From the NCBI RefSeq assembly GCF_000238275.3, contig NZ_AHCF03000003.1:2356501-2420500 (forward strand): a stretch of DNA of 64,000 bases. Reading direction: 5' to 3'. Of this stretch, positions 28,803 through 37,574 are shown piece after piece. The notes beneath the pieces were generated by a model, which had not been told where the DNA came from, did not search any database, and saw only the letters and a program-made list of their open reading frames with translations. The translations under genes and the position numbers were made by a program. The DNA comes from Pseudoalteromonas undina. GTDB taxonomy: Bacteria; Pseudomonadota; Gammaproteobacteria; Enterobacterales; Alteromonadaceae. How positions within the stretch are numbered: position 1 is the stretch's first letter; each line of letters starts with the position of its first letter.

Positions 28803-30104
28803 TTAAAAAGTGATGAATAAGCTTAGTGCAAGAGCCACCCCAACCAATGGGATAACCACGGTCAATGCAGCTAATGGCCAATAAGCGCGTTGATGTGTTT
28901 CTTTACAAATGGCCCTAATGGTTGTGACCACGTAGCCATTATGTGGCAGGCTATCTAATGCACCAGAACTAATAGCAACCACTCTGTGTAATTGCTCTGG
29001 ATTAACTCCCATATCCAAATATCCAGGAGCCACAAGCGGTAGTGCAATCGCTTGCCCGCCGGATGCTGACCCCGTTAACCCAGCTATGACGCTCACTGCA
29101 ACAGCAGCCCCCACCAGCTCATTACCTGGCATATGAGTCATAGCATCAACAGCAGCAATAAAAGCCGGTGATACTTTAGCCACAGCGCCAAACCCAACTA
29201 CAGCTGCAGTGTTACCTATCGCCACTAAGGCACCAGTGGTACCCATATTGATTGCATTGGCCATGTTATGGAAATACTTATAATTAATGACCACAATACT
29301 TAAAACACCACCAAGCAGCGCCACAATCAGCGCAGTTTGCTGTAAAACATCATGTAATATAAATGATAGAAGTAGCACCACCAGCAAAGGAATAACGCCG
29401 GTGATTGGGTGCGGCCGCTTACGCTCTAAAATAACCGGATCGTCGTCTCTAGCAGCAAAGCGCTCACCTTTGGCAACCGCCTTTTTAATCATTTTATTTA
29501 GCCAAAAGTAACCTACTGTCGCCATAAAAATAGCCACCACTAAGCTTACTTCCCACGCGGCATAAGGTGAGGTACCTAAATGCTTTACGGGTATCCAATT
29601 TTGAATTTCAGGCGAGCCCGCAGAGGTCATAGTAAACGTCACTGAACCAAACGCTAACGTTGCAGGTATAAAGCGCCGTGGCAAATCAGCGTCTTTAAAT
29701 AAACTGAGCGCCATCGGGTAAACCGAAAACGCCACTATGAATACGCTAACTCCGCCATAAGTCAGTACGGCACAAGCAATCACCACCGCGAGCACCGCAT
29801 GCTTCATACCTAATTTGCCAACAATGTAACTGGCTACACTGTCTGCTGCGCCTGTATCTTCCATAAATTTACCGAACAACGAGCCCAGCAAAAACATAAA
29901 AAACCATGCGCTTAAAAATCCAGCAAAGCCATCCATATACGCGTTAATAAAATTACTATCGGCAGTCACCGGGAATATAGCCATCCCACTAGTTAGTGCA
30001 ACCAACAATGCACATATTGGCGCGGCAATAAATAAATTGACCCCACGCAACGTTAAAATTATTAGCAGTATTAAACCGCCTAACAGCCCTATCATACTCA
30101 GCAT
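28803..30104 (-). CDS. GntP family permease, probable hydroxy-acid/short-chain carboxylate importer
   Basis: The ~433-residue polytopic protein has at least 11 hydrophobic segments and GntP-like features: GASGGQ-like GSASGGQAIALPL and SGALDSLPHNGYVVTTI in the C-terminal half. GntP members import gluconate and related hydroxy acids by proton symport. ATGs at 30110 and 30104 are both in frame; the second has AGGA six bases upstream and is preferred. First gene of the operon with esterase, dehydrogenase and CoA-transferase, so 3-hydroxybutyrate is the likely substrate (inference). Confidence 0.85.
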   Translation of the reverse strand: MLSMIGLLGGLILLIILTLRGVNLFIAAPICALLVALTSGMAIFPVTADSNFINAYMDGFAGFLSAWFFMFLLGSLFGKFMEDTGAADSVASYIVGKLGMKHAVLAVVIACAVLTYGGVSVFIVAFSVYPMALSLFKDADLPRRFIPATLAFGSVTFTMTSAGSPEIQNWIPVKHLGTSPYAAWEVSLVVAIFMATVGYFWLNKMIKKAVAKGERFAARDDDPVILERKRPHPITGVIPLLVVLLLSFILHDVLQQTALIVALLGGVLSIVVINYKYFHNMANAINMGTTGALVAIGNTAAVVGFGAVAKVSPAFIAAVDAMTHMPGNELVGAAVAVSVIAGLTGSASGGQAIALPLVAPGYLDMGVNPEQLHRVVAISSGALDSLPHNGYVVTTIRAICKETHQRAYWPLAALTVVIPLVGVALALSLFITF

Positions 30105-30194
30105 AGACATTCCTATAATTATTGTTATTACCCAGATGAGGTGACATCGCAGTAACTGCTGTTAGTTTTATCGCTCAGCGAAAATAAAGACATA

Positions 30195-30276
30195 ACACTA
30201 AGGTACTACATGCTTTAAACTTGGCTTAAAAGCAAGATAAGTCAAGGTGTTAAAAACATATAGCACTATGGTACTA
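30195..30276. promoter_or_regulatory. Direct repeat in the divergent GntP operon/TonB receptor promoter region
   Basis: ACACTAAGGTACTA (30195-30208) and GCACTATGGTACTA (30263-30276) share 12 of 14 bases and lie in the same orientation 68 bp apart in the 250-bp gap between two divergent units. Such a pair could be an operator for the neighbouring NarL-type response regulator (inference). Confidence 0.35.
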
Positions 30277-30361
30277 ATTCATTTTTTAACACTATCTTCT
30301 ACATTAAGTGCAGGTGACATGAGCAAACAAATAATCAACTAATAACAACAGGAACACACCA

Positions 30362-32650
30362 ATGATAAAGCTCAAACAAAATATCACACCCGTTACACTC
30401 GCTGTTTCACTGGCCTTATTAAGCACAACAAGTGTGGCAGCTGAACAAGCCTCTACAGTAAAAAAAGCAGAGTTAGAGCGAATAGAAGTAACCGCTCGCA
30501 AAACCGTTGAAAACTTACAAGAAGTTCCGGTTGCCGTAACCTCAATTGGCGCACAAGAATTAGCAGAAAATGGCATTAGTGTGATGACCGAGGTACAGCA
30601 GTTTTCGCCCAACACCACACTACAATCAAGCCGAGGCACTAACTCTACTATCACTGCGTTTATTCGCGGTGTAGGTCAGCAAGACCCTCTCTGGGGTTAT
30701 GAACCTGGTGTAGGTATTTACATTGATGATGTATACATCGCCCGCCCGCAAGGTGCCGTGCTCGACTTACTTGATGTGCAGCAAATTGAAGTATTACGTG
30801 GCCCGCAAGGTACGCTATATGGCAAAAACACTATTGGTGGTGCAGTAAAGTATGTCACCAAAGAAATGAGCGGAGATGCAACGCTAAATATTCAAGGCAC
30901 CGTAGGCAGCTACAGCCAAAAAGATTTAAAAGTTACTGGACAGCTCCCACTTATTGACGAAAAACTCTATGTTGGTTTTGGTTTTGCCACATTGAACCGT
31001 GATGGCTATGGTGAATTTTTAACGTCTGCGCTTGATAACCAAGATCGCGAAAACTACAACAAAGATGTTACCGCTGCACGGGTTACGCTAGAGTACACCC
31101 CAACCGATGACTTATTCTTTCGTTTAGCGTGGGATAAAACCGATGATGACTCTAACGCGAAAGGCGGATATCGCTTACTTCCAAGCATATTAACTAATGC
31201 GCCTGTGCCAGATAGCGTGTATGACTCTTATACTAGTTTACCAACATGGAACAAAGTAGAACTTGAAGGTATGAGCTTAACTGCTCGCTGGGATATGAGC
31301 GCAAACACCAGCATTAAATACGTTGCAGCAACAAGAGAAAGCTATTCACCAACCAATATCGACTTTGATAATACCTCTTTACCTATTTTTGATGTTCCAG
31401 CCATTTATGACGATGAACAAACCACGCATGAATTGCAGCTAAATCACAGTGGCGATGACTACAAATTAGTATCGGGCTTATATTACTATGATGGTGAATC
31501 TTGCGGCCAATTTGAGGCTGTACTAGGTGTGCTTGGTCAAAGTTTAGGGGCCCCTGGGCTTACTCGTGAAGTAAGCGGTTGTAGCAACTCCACCAGCAAA
31601 GCAGCTTATATACAAGGAAGCTATGACTTTGATGAAAAATGGTCAATGACTCTAGGCGCACGCTATACCAAAGACAGCAAAGAAGCGATTGTAAATAATG
31701 GTCTTATTTTTGACGTTGTTTATCCTGAATCAGGTTGGATCCCGGGTTATGTACGCCCTGAAGGCCAATTAGTGCCTACCGTACTCGATGACAGCGAAGA
31801 TTGGTCACGCTTTACACCTCGTGCCGGTGTGGAATACCAATACAATAACGACATTATGTTTTTTGCTAGTTACTCGCAAGGCTTTAAATCAGGGACATTT
31901 AATCCACGAGCTACAACAGCAGAACCAGCAGCAAGGCCCGAAGTGGTTGACTCTATTGAGTTAGGTATGAAAAGCGAATGGAATGATAATTTACGCGCAA
32001 ACTTAACCGTATTCACACTTGATCACAAGGATCGTCAGTATATTTCGGTATTACCTGGTGACAGCGCCGCAGATTTAAACCAGCGCTTAGGTAATATTGG
32101 CGAGTCTAAGTCTGATGGCGTTGAATTAGAACTTAGCTATGTTGCAAGCGATGCACTAACTTTCGACGCGTCAATCGGTTACATCGACAGTAGTTTTGAA
32201 AATGTAATTGATACCAACCCTGATACCGGTGAAACATTTGATAAATCAGACCGTTTTAGTGTTTCAAACACCCCAGATCTAACTTTCAACTTAGGTGCTA
32301 CCTATCGTTTATACACAGAAATGGGCGACTTCGTTATAAATGGTAATTACTATCACCGTGGTGATTACGCACTGTTCGAAGAAGATAGCCTCTTAACACA
32401 AGACGCCTACGGATTATTAAATATTGGTGTTACTTGGTACAGCACAGATGGCCATTGGACTGCGGGTATTTATGGTAAAAACCTAACCGATGAAGAATAC
32501 ATGATTGGTGGTTATCAGTTCGTGGCTCCTGATCCGTCAGATCCAACTGATACCAGCAAATACACGCCGGGTCTTGGTGGCGATAATACCTTGATTGGTT
32601 ACTACGGCGACCCTCGCGCAATATCACTCACTGTGGGCTATCGTTTTTAA
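30362..32650 (+). CDS. TonB-dependent outer-membrane receptor
   Basis: The 762-residue protein has a signal peptide (residues 1-25, ending SVAA), a TonB-box-like LERIEVTARK, a plug domain (LQEVPVAVTSIGAQEL, IRGVGQQDP, VEVLRGPQGTLYGKNTIGG) and a 22-strand barrel ending in the aromatic VGYRF. The type resembles the receptors for carbon substrates and siderophores often seen in marine bacteria (GPQGTLYGKNTIGGAVKY). There is no Fur box upstream. Its divergent position opposite the 3-hydroxybutyrate operon suggests carbon-substrate uptake, perhaps of hydroxyalkanoate oligomers (inference). Confidence 0.93.
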   Translation: MIKLKQNITPVTLAVSLALLSTTSVAAEQASTVKKAELERIEVTARKTVENLQEVPVAVTSIGAQELAENGISVMTEVQQFSPNTTLQSSRGTNSTITAFIRGVGQQDPLWGYEPGVGIYIDDVYIARPQGAVLDLLDVQQIEVLRGPQGTLYGKNTIGGAVKYVTKEMSGDATLNIQGTVGSYSQKDLKVTGQLPLIDEKLYVGFGFATLNRDGYGEFLTSALDNQDRENYNKDVTAARVTLEYTPTDDLFFRLAWDKTDDDSNAKGGYRLLPSILTNAPVPDSVYDSYTSLPTWNKVELEGMSLTARWDMSANTSIKYVAATRESYSPTNIDFDNTSLPIFDVPAIYDDEQTTHELQLNHSGDDYKLVSGLYYYDGESCGQFEAVLGVLGQSLGAPGLTREVSGCSNSTSKAAYIQGSYDFDEKWSMTLGARYTKDSKEAIVNNGLIFDVVYPESGWIPGYVRPEGQLVPTVLDDSEDWSRFTPRAGVEYQYNNDIMFFASYSQGFKSGTFNPRATTAEPAARPEVVDSIELGMKSEWNDNLRANLTVFTLDHKDRQYISVLPGDSAADLNQRLGNIGESKSDGVELELSYVASDALTFDASIGYIDSSFENVIDTNPDTGETFDKSDRFSVSNTPDLTFNLGATYRLYTEMGDFVINGNYYHRGDYALFEEDSLLTQDAYGLLNIGVTWYSTDGHWTAGIYGKNLTDEEYMIGGYQFVAPDPSDPTDTSKYTPGLGGDNTLIGYYGDPRAISLTVGYRF

Positions 32651-32752
32651 AATTTAATTTAAGCGTTAGGGTTTGCCTGTTTATCCCCACAGACAAACCT
32701 TGTTTCACATCGCAAAATCACATATAACTTAATGCATTGGAGACTATTTGAA

Positions 32753-33415
32753 ATGGCTTGTGCTGTGAATACCATAATTGCTGATGACCATCCTTTATTC
32801 AGAAGTGCGCTACGTCAAGCAGCAGCGACTTCCGTACCAGAACAATATATAAAAGAAACCAGCGATATCGACGGGTTGTTTAGCTTATTAAAATCACACC
32901 CCGAGATAGAGCTGATATTTTTAGATTTAACAATTCCTGGCGCCAATGGTTTACAAGCGCTCTCACAACTAAGAAATCAATACCCTGATATATTAATTAT
33001 TATGGTATCGGCTAACGAAACCCCCACTATCATAAAACAAGCCATGAGCTTAGGTGCTGCAGGCTATATTCCAAAGTCATCATCCCTTGATGTGATCAGT
33101 GAAGCCATTGAACATGTACTCAATGGAGACTCTTGGTTGCCAACAGATATTGACTTAACTGATGTGGTTGTTAATGACGAACAGAGCAATTTTGCCCGCA
33201 ACCTAGAAAAACTCACTCCACAGCAATACCGTGTACTCGCGATGATAGCCGACGGGCTTTTGAACAAACAAATTGCCTTTGAAATGTCGATTCAAGAAAC
33301 CACCATAAAACAACATGTATCGGCCATTTTGCGAAAGCTGAATGTGTATAACCGTACCCAAGCAGGCATTTTGTTTAATCAGCTATCTCAAGTTGGTAAG
33401 TTAGAGGCGAGCTAA
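32753..33415 (+). CDS. NarL/LuxR-family response regulator, CrbR-like
   Basis: The 220-residue protein has a receiver domain with ADDHPLF, phosphoacceptor Asp in IFLDLTIPGANG, and Lys in GYIPKSS, followed by a LuxR-type helix-turn-helix (LTPQQYRVLAMIADGL, NKQIAFEMSIQETTIKQHVS). ATG at 32753 has GGAG ten bases upstream and is preferred over ATG 32732. It is convergent with, and 14 bp from, the SSF-domain hybrid kinase, the usual partner arrangement of CrbS/CrbR (also MxtR/ErdR), which control acetate and short-chain carboxylate use. Confidence 0.85.
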   Translation: MACAVNTIIADDHPLFRSALRQAAATSVPEQYIKETSDIDGLFSLLKSHPEIELIFLDLTIPGANGLQALSQLRNQYPDILIIMVSANETPTIIKQAMSLGAAGYIPKSSSLDVISEAIEHVLNGDSWLPTDIDLTDVVVNDEQSNFARNLEKLTPQQYRVLAMIADGLLNKQIAFEMSIQETTIKQHVSAILRKLNVYNRTQAGILFNQLSQVGKLEAS

Positions 33416-33429
33416 TATAGTGTACGTCT

Positions 33430-36400
33430 CTAAGTCAGTCGTTTTATCATTCTTTTTAATGCCGGTGCTTTAAGTGGTTTGTACAATAAAGGATAACCTG
33501 CATCGAGTACGCGCTCGCGTATTTGCTCATCGTGGTTTGCAGTATTAACAATGGCAGGCAGCGTCATTAATCCTGCTTGTTCAATCACCTCAAGACCCGT
33601 TACACCGTCATCCAACTGATAATCAACAATAAGTAGCTGTGGTAGTGTATTTTCTGCTTTGAGTTGCTCAAGTTCAATTAAGTTAGTGGCCGTGGCAATT
33701 TCACAGCCCCAGTTTTCTAGCAACTGTTTCAGCGCTTCAAGTACATTACGATCGTTATCCACAAGCCAAATACATAAACGACCCAATTCAGTTTCTGAAT
33801 TGGCAGGTACATGCGCAGTGGCTGGTGTTTTTAAACTAGGTTTGCATGGCATGGTTAAAGTAAATTGGGTGCCTTGATTAAGTTGCGACCCCATTACTAA
33901 CGGGATCCCGAGTAAGTCACAAATTCGTTTGGTGATCGACAACCCTAAACCAAGTCCTTCAGCATTGGGTTTTTCACCCAATTGTTTAAATTCCTGATAA
34001 ATACTCTGCTGATCACTAGTGGCAATACCTATGCCTGTGTCTTCAATCACAAACGACACATGGCGTTCATCAAGTAAGACTCTTAAGCGTACTTCACCGT
34101 GCTCAGTGTAGCGAATCGCATTACTTAGTAAGTTTCTTAGTACACGCTTAAGTAATGCTTTATCTGTGTAAATTCGCGCTTCACACGACTCAACAACAAA
34201 GCTGAGGCCTTTTTCTTGAGCAAGAGCTAAATAATCATTACGCAATGGCTCTATTAAACTACTCACATTAAATTCCGTTAGCTGTACTTTAAACGAGCCC
34301 GAATCGAGCTTAGTTAATTCCAAAATACTTGAAAGTAACTCTTCCGCACTGCCTAATGAATTTTTAATATTCATGGCTAGCTCTTTAAGCTCAGTATCTT
34401 GAGCTTTTTCGTTCATCAGCGAGCAAAACAAACTTGCTGCATTAAATGGCTGCAATAAATCGTGACTCGCTGCGGCAAAAAAACGCGTTTTACTTACTGT
34501 TGCTTGCTCTGCTACTTGCTTAGCTTTAGAAAGCGCTTGGTTAGCCTGTGTTAATGCCGCAGTTCGCGTAGCCACTTTTTCTTCAAGGCTTACATTAGCT
34601 TGTGTGAGCGCTTTTTGTTGTTTTACAAATTCACTTATGTCGGTATAGGTCGTTACAAATCCACCGCCAGGTAAAGGGTTACCTTGCATTTCAAATACTC
34701 GCCCATCGTTGTGAGCACGCTGATATTTATAAGCACTACCTTGCTTTAAATACCCTAAACGCTTATCAACTTCAGTATTAATATCCTCACCACGAAATAA
34801 GCCTCGCTCAGCGTTAAAGCGAATAATATCGGCAACAGGTCGGCCTATATACAAAGCACTATCAGGATAATTAAACATCTGCTTATAACCTTGATTCCAG
34901 GCTACCAAGCGAAGTTCCCTATCAACTACGCTAATGCCTTGCTGAATATTTTCGATTGTAGACTGCAGCAAATCACGATTAAATTTAAGTACTTGGCTAG
35001 CTTCATCTACAAACTCGGCGACTTGCTCTAAAGGCTGACGCTGCTCATTTTTCGCTACATCTAAAATTAGCCGTGCTGATGCGCCACCAATAACCGCTGA
35101 CATTTCACGCTCAACTAATAACTCAAGCTCAACATTAGCAATCCGCTTCCATTGGCTTTTTTCATGTGGGAAATACTGCTGCACTAAAGAGTGGCTCGCG
35201 TCTTTTTCAGCAAAACGCTGTAATAAAGCACCTAGGTCTTCATAATTGAGTGGCTGTAATGCAGTGTTTAATCGCGAGTCATTTAATTGTGAAATAAACT
35301 TATTACTTTGTAGACGCTCAGCAAGCGTTGCACGACTAAATAGTGGTACAAGCAAATACACTAGCGTATTAACCCCTAACGACAATAGTAATGATTGGCT
35401 TATACTTTCTAAACCCAATGAAAATAAATCAGTAGGAGCCAACCACTTAATATTCCACGGCCCTTCAACTAACCAACTGCTTTGGCTGCCTAAGCCACTG
35501 GCCAAGTTCGGTAGTAATAGAGTGTACCCCCAAATAACAAAGCCGCTTAAAATCCCAAACTGTGCACCACGACACGATGCGTGTCGCCACCACAAACCAA
35601 TGATCATCGCAGGAGCAAATTGTGCCACCAAGGTAAACGACATTAGCCCAACACTGGCTAGCGTGGTAGTTTCTGCAAGCACTCTATGAGTGAAATAGCT
35701 AAGTAACAATATCAGCACAATCACTATTTTACGCGCATGCAGCAAGTGATTTTTATCTAGCCCTCGGCTACTTGAAGTTAACTGTGAACGACGTAAGATA
35801 AACTGATTGATAAAATCGTTAGTGATCATCACCGACAACACAATTGACGAGACGATTACCATACTGGTAGCCGCCGAAAAGCCACCTAAAAAGGCAAGTA
35901 AGGTTACCCCGCTATTGTCTGCCGCCATTGGCAACGCTAATACAAAGGTATCTTGACCTACACTATTGCCGTTAAAGTAAACCAGCCCCGCATAAGCAAT
36001 GGGTAATATAAATAAATTAATGGCCAATAAATAAAGCGGAAATAACCACCGAGCGGTAGCCAGTTCATTATTATTGTTATTTTCAATAAAGCTCATATGA
36101 AACTGGCGTGGTAAACATAACGTTGCCAGTATCCCTAAAAAAGTATGCGCAACATATACATAAACAGGGCTTTGAGTTGCCGCAACTTGATTAGGTATAT
36201 TTAGCGCTAGTGCTTGCTCGTAGAGTGCAACTGGGCTATCAAATAAAACAAAACAGACATATAAACCCACCCCAATAAAAGCCAGTAACTTTACTATTGA
36301 TTCAAAGGCAATACTGGCGATTAGTCCAGGGTTATGCTCGCTAGGTTTAAGCCTTCGGGCACCAAATAAAATCGCAAATAAAGCCAGTAATAAAGTGATA

Positions 36401-36879
36401 TAAAACGTACTATCAGCCCACACTTGGTTACTTTGAGTAGGGGCTCGGTCGGTGACTAAGTTGATGCTCTGCGCAGTTGCACTTAGCTGAAGAGAAATAT
36501 ACGGCACAATCGCTATTACTGAAATAAGTGAGATCAGCCCTGACAGACTTGACGACTGCCCATATCGCGTAGCAATAAAATCAGCCAATGACGTGAGTTT
36601 TTGTTGTCGACAAATATGTGCAATACGGCAATACAATTGCCAGCCAAAAATAAATAATATAATAGTGCCCGCATAAGTTGGTGCTAACCACCAACCATTA
36701 CTTGCGGCTTGCGCAGTTGTGCCATAAAAAGCCCATGAGGTACAATATACACCCAGTGACAGACCATAAATCATACCTTTGAATGGCAGCACCTTACGCC
36801 TATCTGCCCACCCCGCCACTGCAAATAATACTCCTAGGTACACCACGGCAATAAGGCTAATAAACCAAATAGAAAACAT
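33430..36879 (-). CDS. Hybrid sensor histidine kinase with N-terminal sodium:solute symporter domain, CrbS-like
   Basis: The 1149-residue protein begins with a 13-helix SLC5/SSF transporter-like domain (about 1-500), then a linker (STAC-like, about 540-620), a PAS domain (about 640-760, IVDREL region), a coiled coil, HisKA with phospho-His in AASHDLLQPFNAA (about 806), HATPase (TDKALLKRVLRNLLSNAIRY, EDTGIGIA, GLGLGLSI) and a C-terminal receiver with Asp in LLIVDYQLDDG (about 1087). This is the CrbS/MxtR layout. In Vibrio cholerae and Pseudomonas, CrbS-CrbR switches on acetyl-CoA synthetase. Here it lies next to the 3-hydroxybutyrate genes. Confidence 0.92.
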   Translation of the reverse strand: MFSIWFISLIAVVYLGVLFAVAGWADRRKVLPFKGMIYGLSLGVYCTSWAFYGTTAQAASNGWWLAPTYAGTIILFIFGWQLYCRIAHICRQQKLTSLADFIATRYGQSSSLSGLISLISVIAIVPYISLQLSATAQSINLVTDRAPTQSNQVWADSTFYITLLLALFAILFGARRLKPSEHNPGLIASIAFESIVKLLAFIGVGLYVCFVLFDSPVALYEQALALNIPNQVAATQSPVYVYVAHTFLGILATLCLPRQFHMSFIENNNNNELATARWLFPLYLLAINLFILPIAYAGLVYFNGNSVGQDTFVLALPMAADNSGVTLLAFLGGFSAATSMVIVSSIVLSVMITNDFINQFILRRSQLTSSSRGLDKNHLLHARKIVIVLILLLSYFTHRVLAETTTLASVGLMSFTLVAQFAPAMIIGLWWRHASCRGAQFGILSGFVIWGYTLLLPNLASGLGSQSSWLVEGPWNIKWLAPTDLFSLGLESISQSLLLSLGVNTLVYLLVPLFSRATLAERLQSNKFISQLNDSRLNTALQPLNYEDLGALLQRFAEKDASHSLVQQYFPHEKSQWKRIANVELELLVEREMSAVIGGASARLILDVAKNEQRQPLEQVAEFVDEASQVLKFNRDLLQSTIENIQQGISVVDRELRLVAWNQGYKQMFNYPDSALYIGRPVADIIRFNAERGLFRGEDINTEVDKRLGYLKQGSAYKYQRAHNDGRVFEMQGNPLPGGGFVTTYTDISEFVKQQKALTQANVSLEEKVATRTAALTQANQALSKAKQVAEQATVSKTRFFAAASHDLLQPFNAASLFCSLMNEKAQDTELKELAMNIKNSLGSAEELLSSILELTKLDSGSFKVQLTEFNVSSLIEPLRNDYLALAQEKGLSFVVESCEARIYTDKALLKRVLRNLLSNAIRYTEHGEVRLRVLLDERHVSFVIEDTGIGIATSDQQSIYQEFKQLGEKPNAEGLGLGLSITKRICDLLGIPLVMGSQLNQGTQFTLTMPCKPSLKTPATAHVPANSETELGRLCIWLVDNDRNVLEALKQLLENWGCEIATATNLIELEQLKAENTLPQLLIVDYQLDDGVTGLEVIEQAGLMTLPAIVNTANHDEQIRERVLDAGYPLLYKPLKAPALKRMIKRLT

Positions 36880-37042
36880 ATTTTTGTTCTTGTTATTATT
36901 TTTATAATACTTAACTTAGCATAAGGAGAATTGCAGCAAAAATCAGCCCTTACTTTAGTGCTATAAATGAACAAAAAGTTAAAATAAGAATTATTTGCAT
37001 TTAGGTGTTGACAGTTACTTAGATCTAACTGATAATCAATCT
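36880..37042 (+). promoter_or_regulatory. Promoter and Fur boxes of RyhB-like sRNA copy 1
   Basis: TTGACA (37008-37013) and GATAAT (37031-37036) are separated by exactly 17 bp, a near-consensus sigma70 promoter. TGATAATCAATCTCA (37030-37044) overlaps the -10 and matches the 7-1-7 Fur consensus at 12 of 14 positions. A weaker box, TAAGAATTATTTGCA (36985-36999, 10 of 14), lies upstream of the -35. The 36880-36984 part is the upstream region of the hybrid kinase gene on the other strand. Confidence 0.8.
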
Positions 37043-37258
37043 CAACAAGAAGGAAGTACATTGCTTTTTGTGACGGTAAAGTTCATTTGTTTCTCGACCC
37101 TGAAACAACGTGTGGCTCACGTTAAAGCTAAGATTATCTGTTATTAATCACAACGCCCCTTGATATTGATTGCAGATAATCGTCTATTACTTACTTGCTA
37201 CATTGCTCATATCGGTGACGGTTGATATGAAACTAAAAAGCCCTTACGGGCTTTTTTT
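37043..37258 (+). ncRNA. Fur-regulated RyhB-like small RNA, copy 1
   Basis: The predicted transcript is about 216 nt, from near 37043 to the terminator at 37235-37258. No ORF is shared with copy 2. Elements in order: a first core GTACATTGCT (37056-37065); hairpin TTGTTTC/GAAACAA with loop TCGACCCT (about 37087-37108); short hairpin AACGTG/CACGTT (37107-37123); long hairpin GATTATCTG (37132-37140) with CAGATAATC (37173-37181) exposing CACAACGCCCCTTG (37149-37162); second core GCTACATTGCTCATATCGG (37197-37215). ACATTGCTCA is identical to the RyhB core of E. coli. I infer an iron-starvation antisense regulator; homology to RyhB is limited to the core. Confidence 0.75.
37235..37258 (+). terminator. 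Rho-independent terminator of sRNA copy 1
   Basis: AAAAAGCCC (37235-37243) and GGGCTTTTT (37248-37256) form a perfect stem with a TTAC loop and end in seven T residues. The A-tract could also stop leftward transcription. Confidence 0.93.
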
Positions 37259-37295
37259 ATGCCTGTAATTTAATATACAATCAGCCCAAAGTTAA

Positions 37296-37355
37296 TGAGA
37301 ATTATTTGCATTAAGATGTTGACAACCACTCAAATCTAACTGATAATCACTATCA
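37296..37355 (+). promoter_or_regulatory. Promoter and Fur boxes of RyhB-like sRNA copy 2
   Basis: TTGACA (37319-37324) and GATAAT (37342-37347) again have 17-bp spacing. TGATAATCACTATCA (37341-37355) overlaps the -10 and start site and matches the Fur 7-1-7 consensus at 13 of 14 positions. TGAGAATTATTTGCA (37296-37310) matches at 11 of 14 upstream of the -35. The promoter is conserved with that of copy 1, so each copy is likely transcribed on its own. Confidence 0.82.
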
Positions 37356-37574
37356 ACAAGAAGGCGGTACATTGCTTTTTGTGACTGAAAAATTCATTTG
37401 TTTCTCGACCCTGAAACAGACGTGTGGCGCACGCTAACAGCTATGGAAACCTGTTATAAACCACAACGCCCCTTGCTGTTTATGACCTGTTTCCGCCCTA
37501 CTCATTTACTTGCTACATTGCTCATATCGGTGACGGTAGATATGAAACTAAAAAAGCCCTTACGGGCTTTTTTT
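37354..37574 (+). ncRNA. Fur-regulated RyhB-like small RNA, copy 2
   Basis: The predicted transcript is about 221 nt. Ends and cores match copy 1: GTACATTGCTTTTTGTGAC (about 37368-37386), TGTTTC/GAAACA hairpin with loop TCGACCCT, and GCTACATTGCTCATATCGG (37512-37530). The middle differs in sequence but not in shape: GGAAAC (37445-37450) pairs with GTTTCC (37489-37494), and inner GTTATAAA pairs with TTTATGAC with one G-U. The identical CACAACGCCCCTTG (37462-37475) is in the loop. An open frame of 63 codons crosses this copy but is absent from copy 1, so I reject it as a gene. Confidence 0.75.
37550..37574 (+). terminator. Rho-independent terminator of sRNA copy 2
   Basis: AAAAAAGCCC (37550-37559) and GGGCTTTTTT (37564-37573) form a perfect 10-bp stem with loop TTAC and a T-run, the same terminator as copy 1 extended by one pair. 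Confidence 0.93.
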
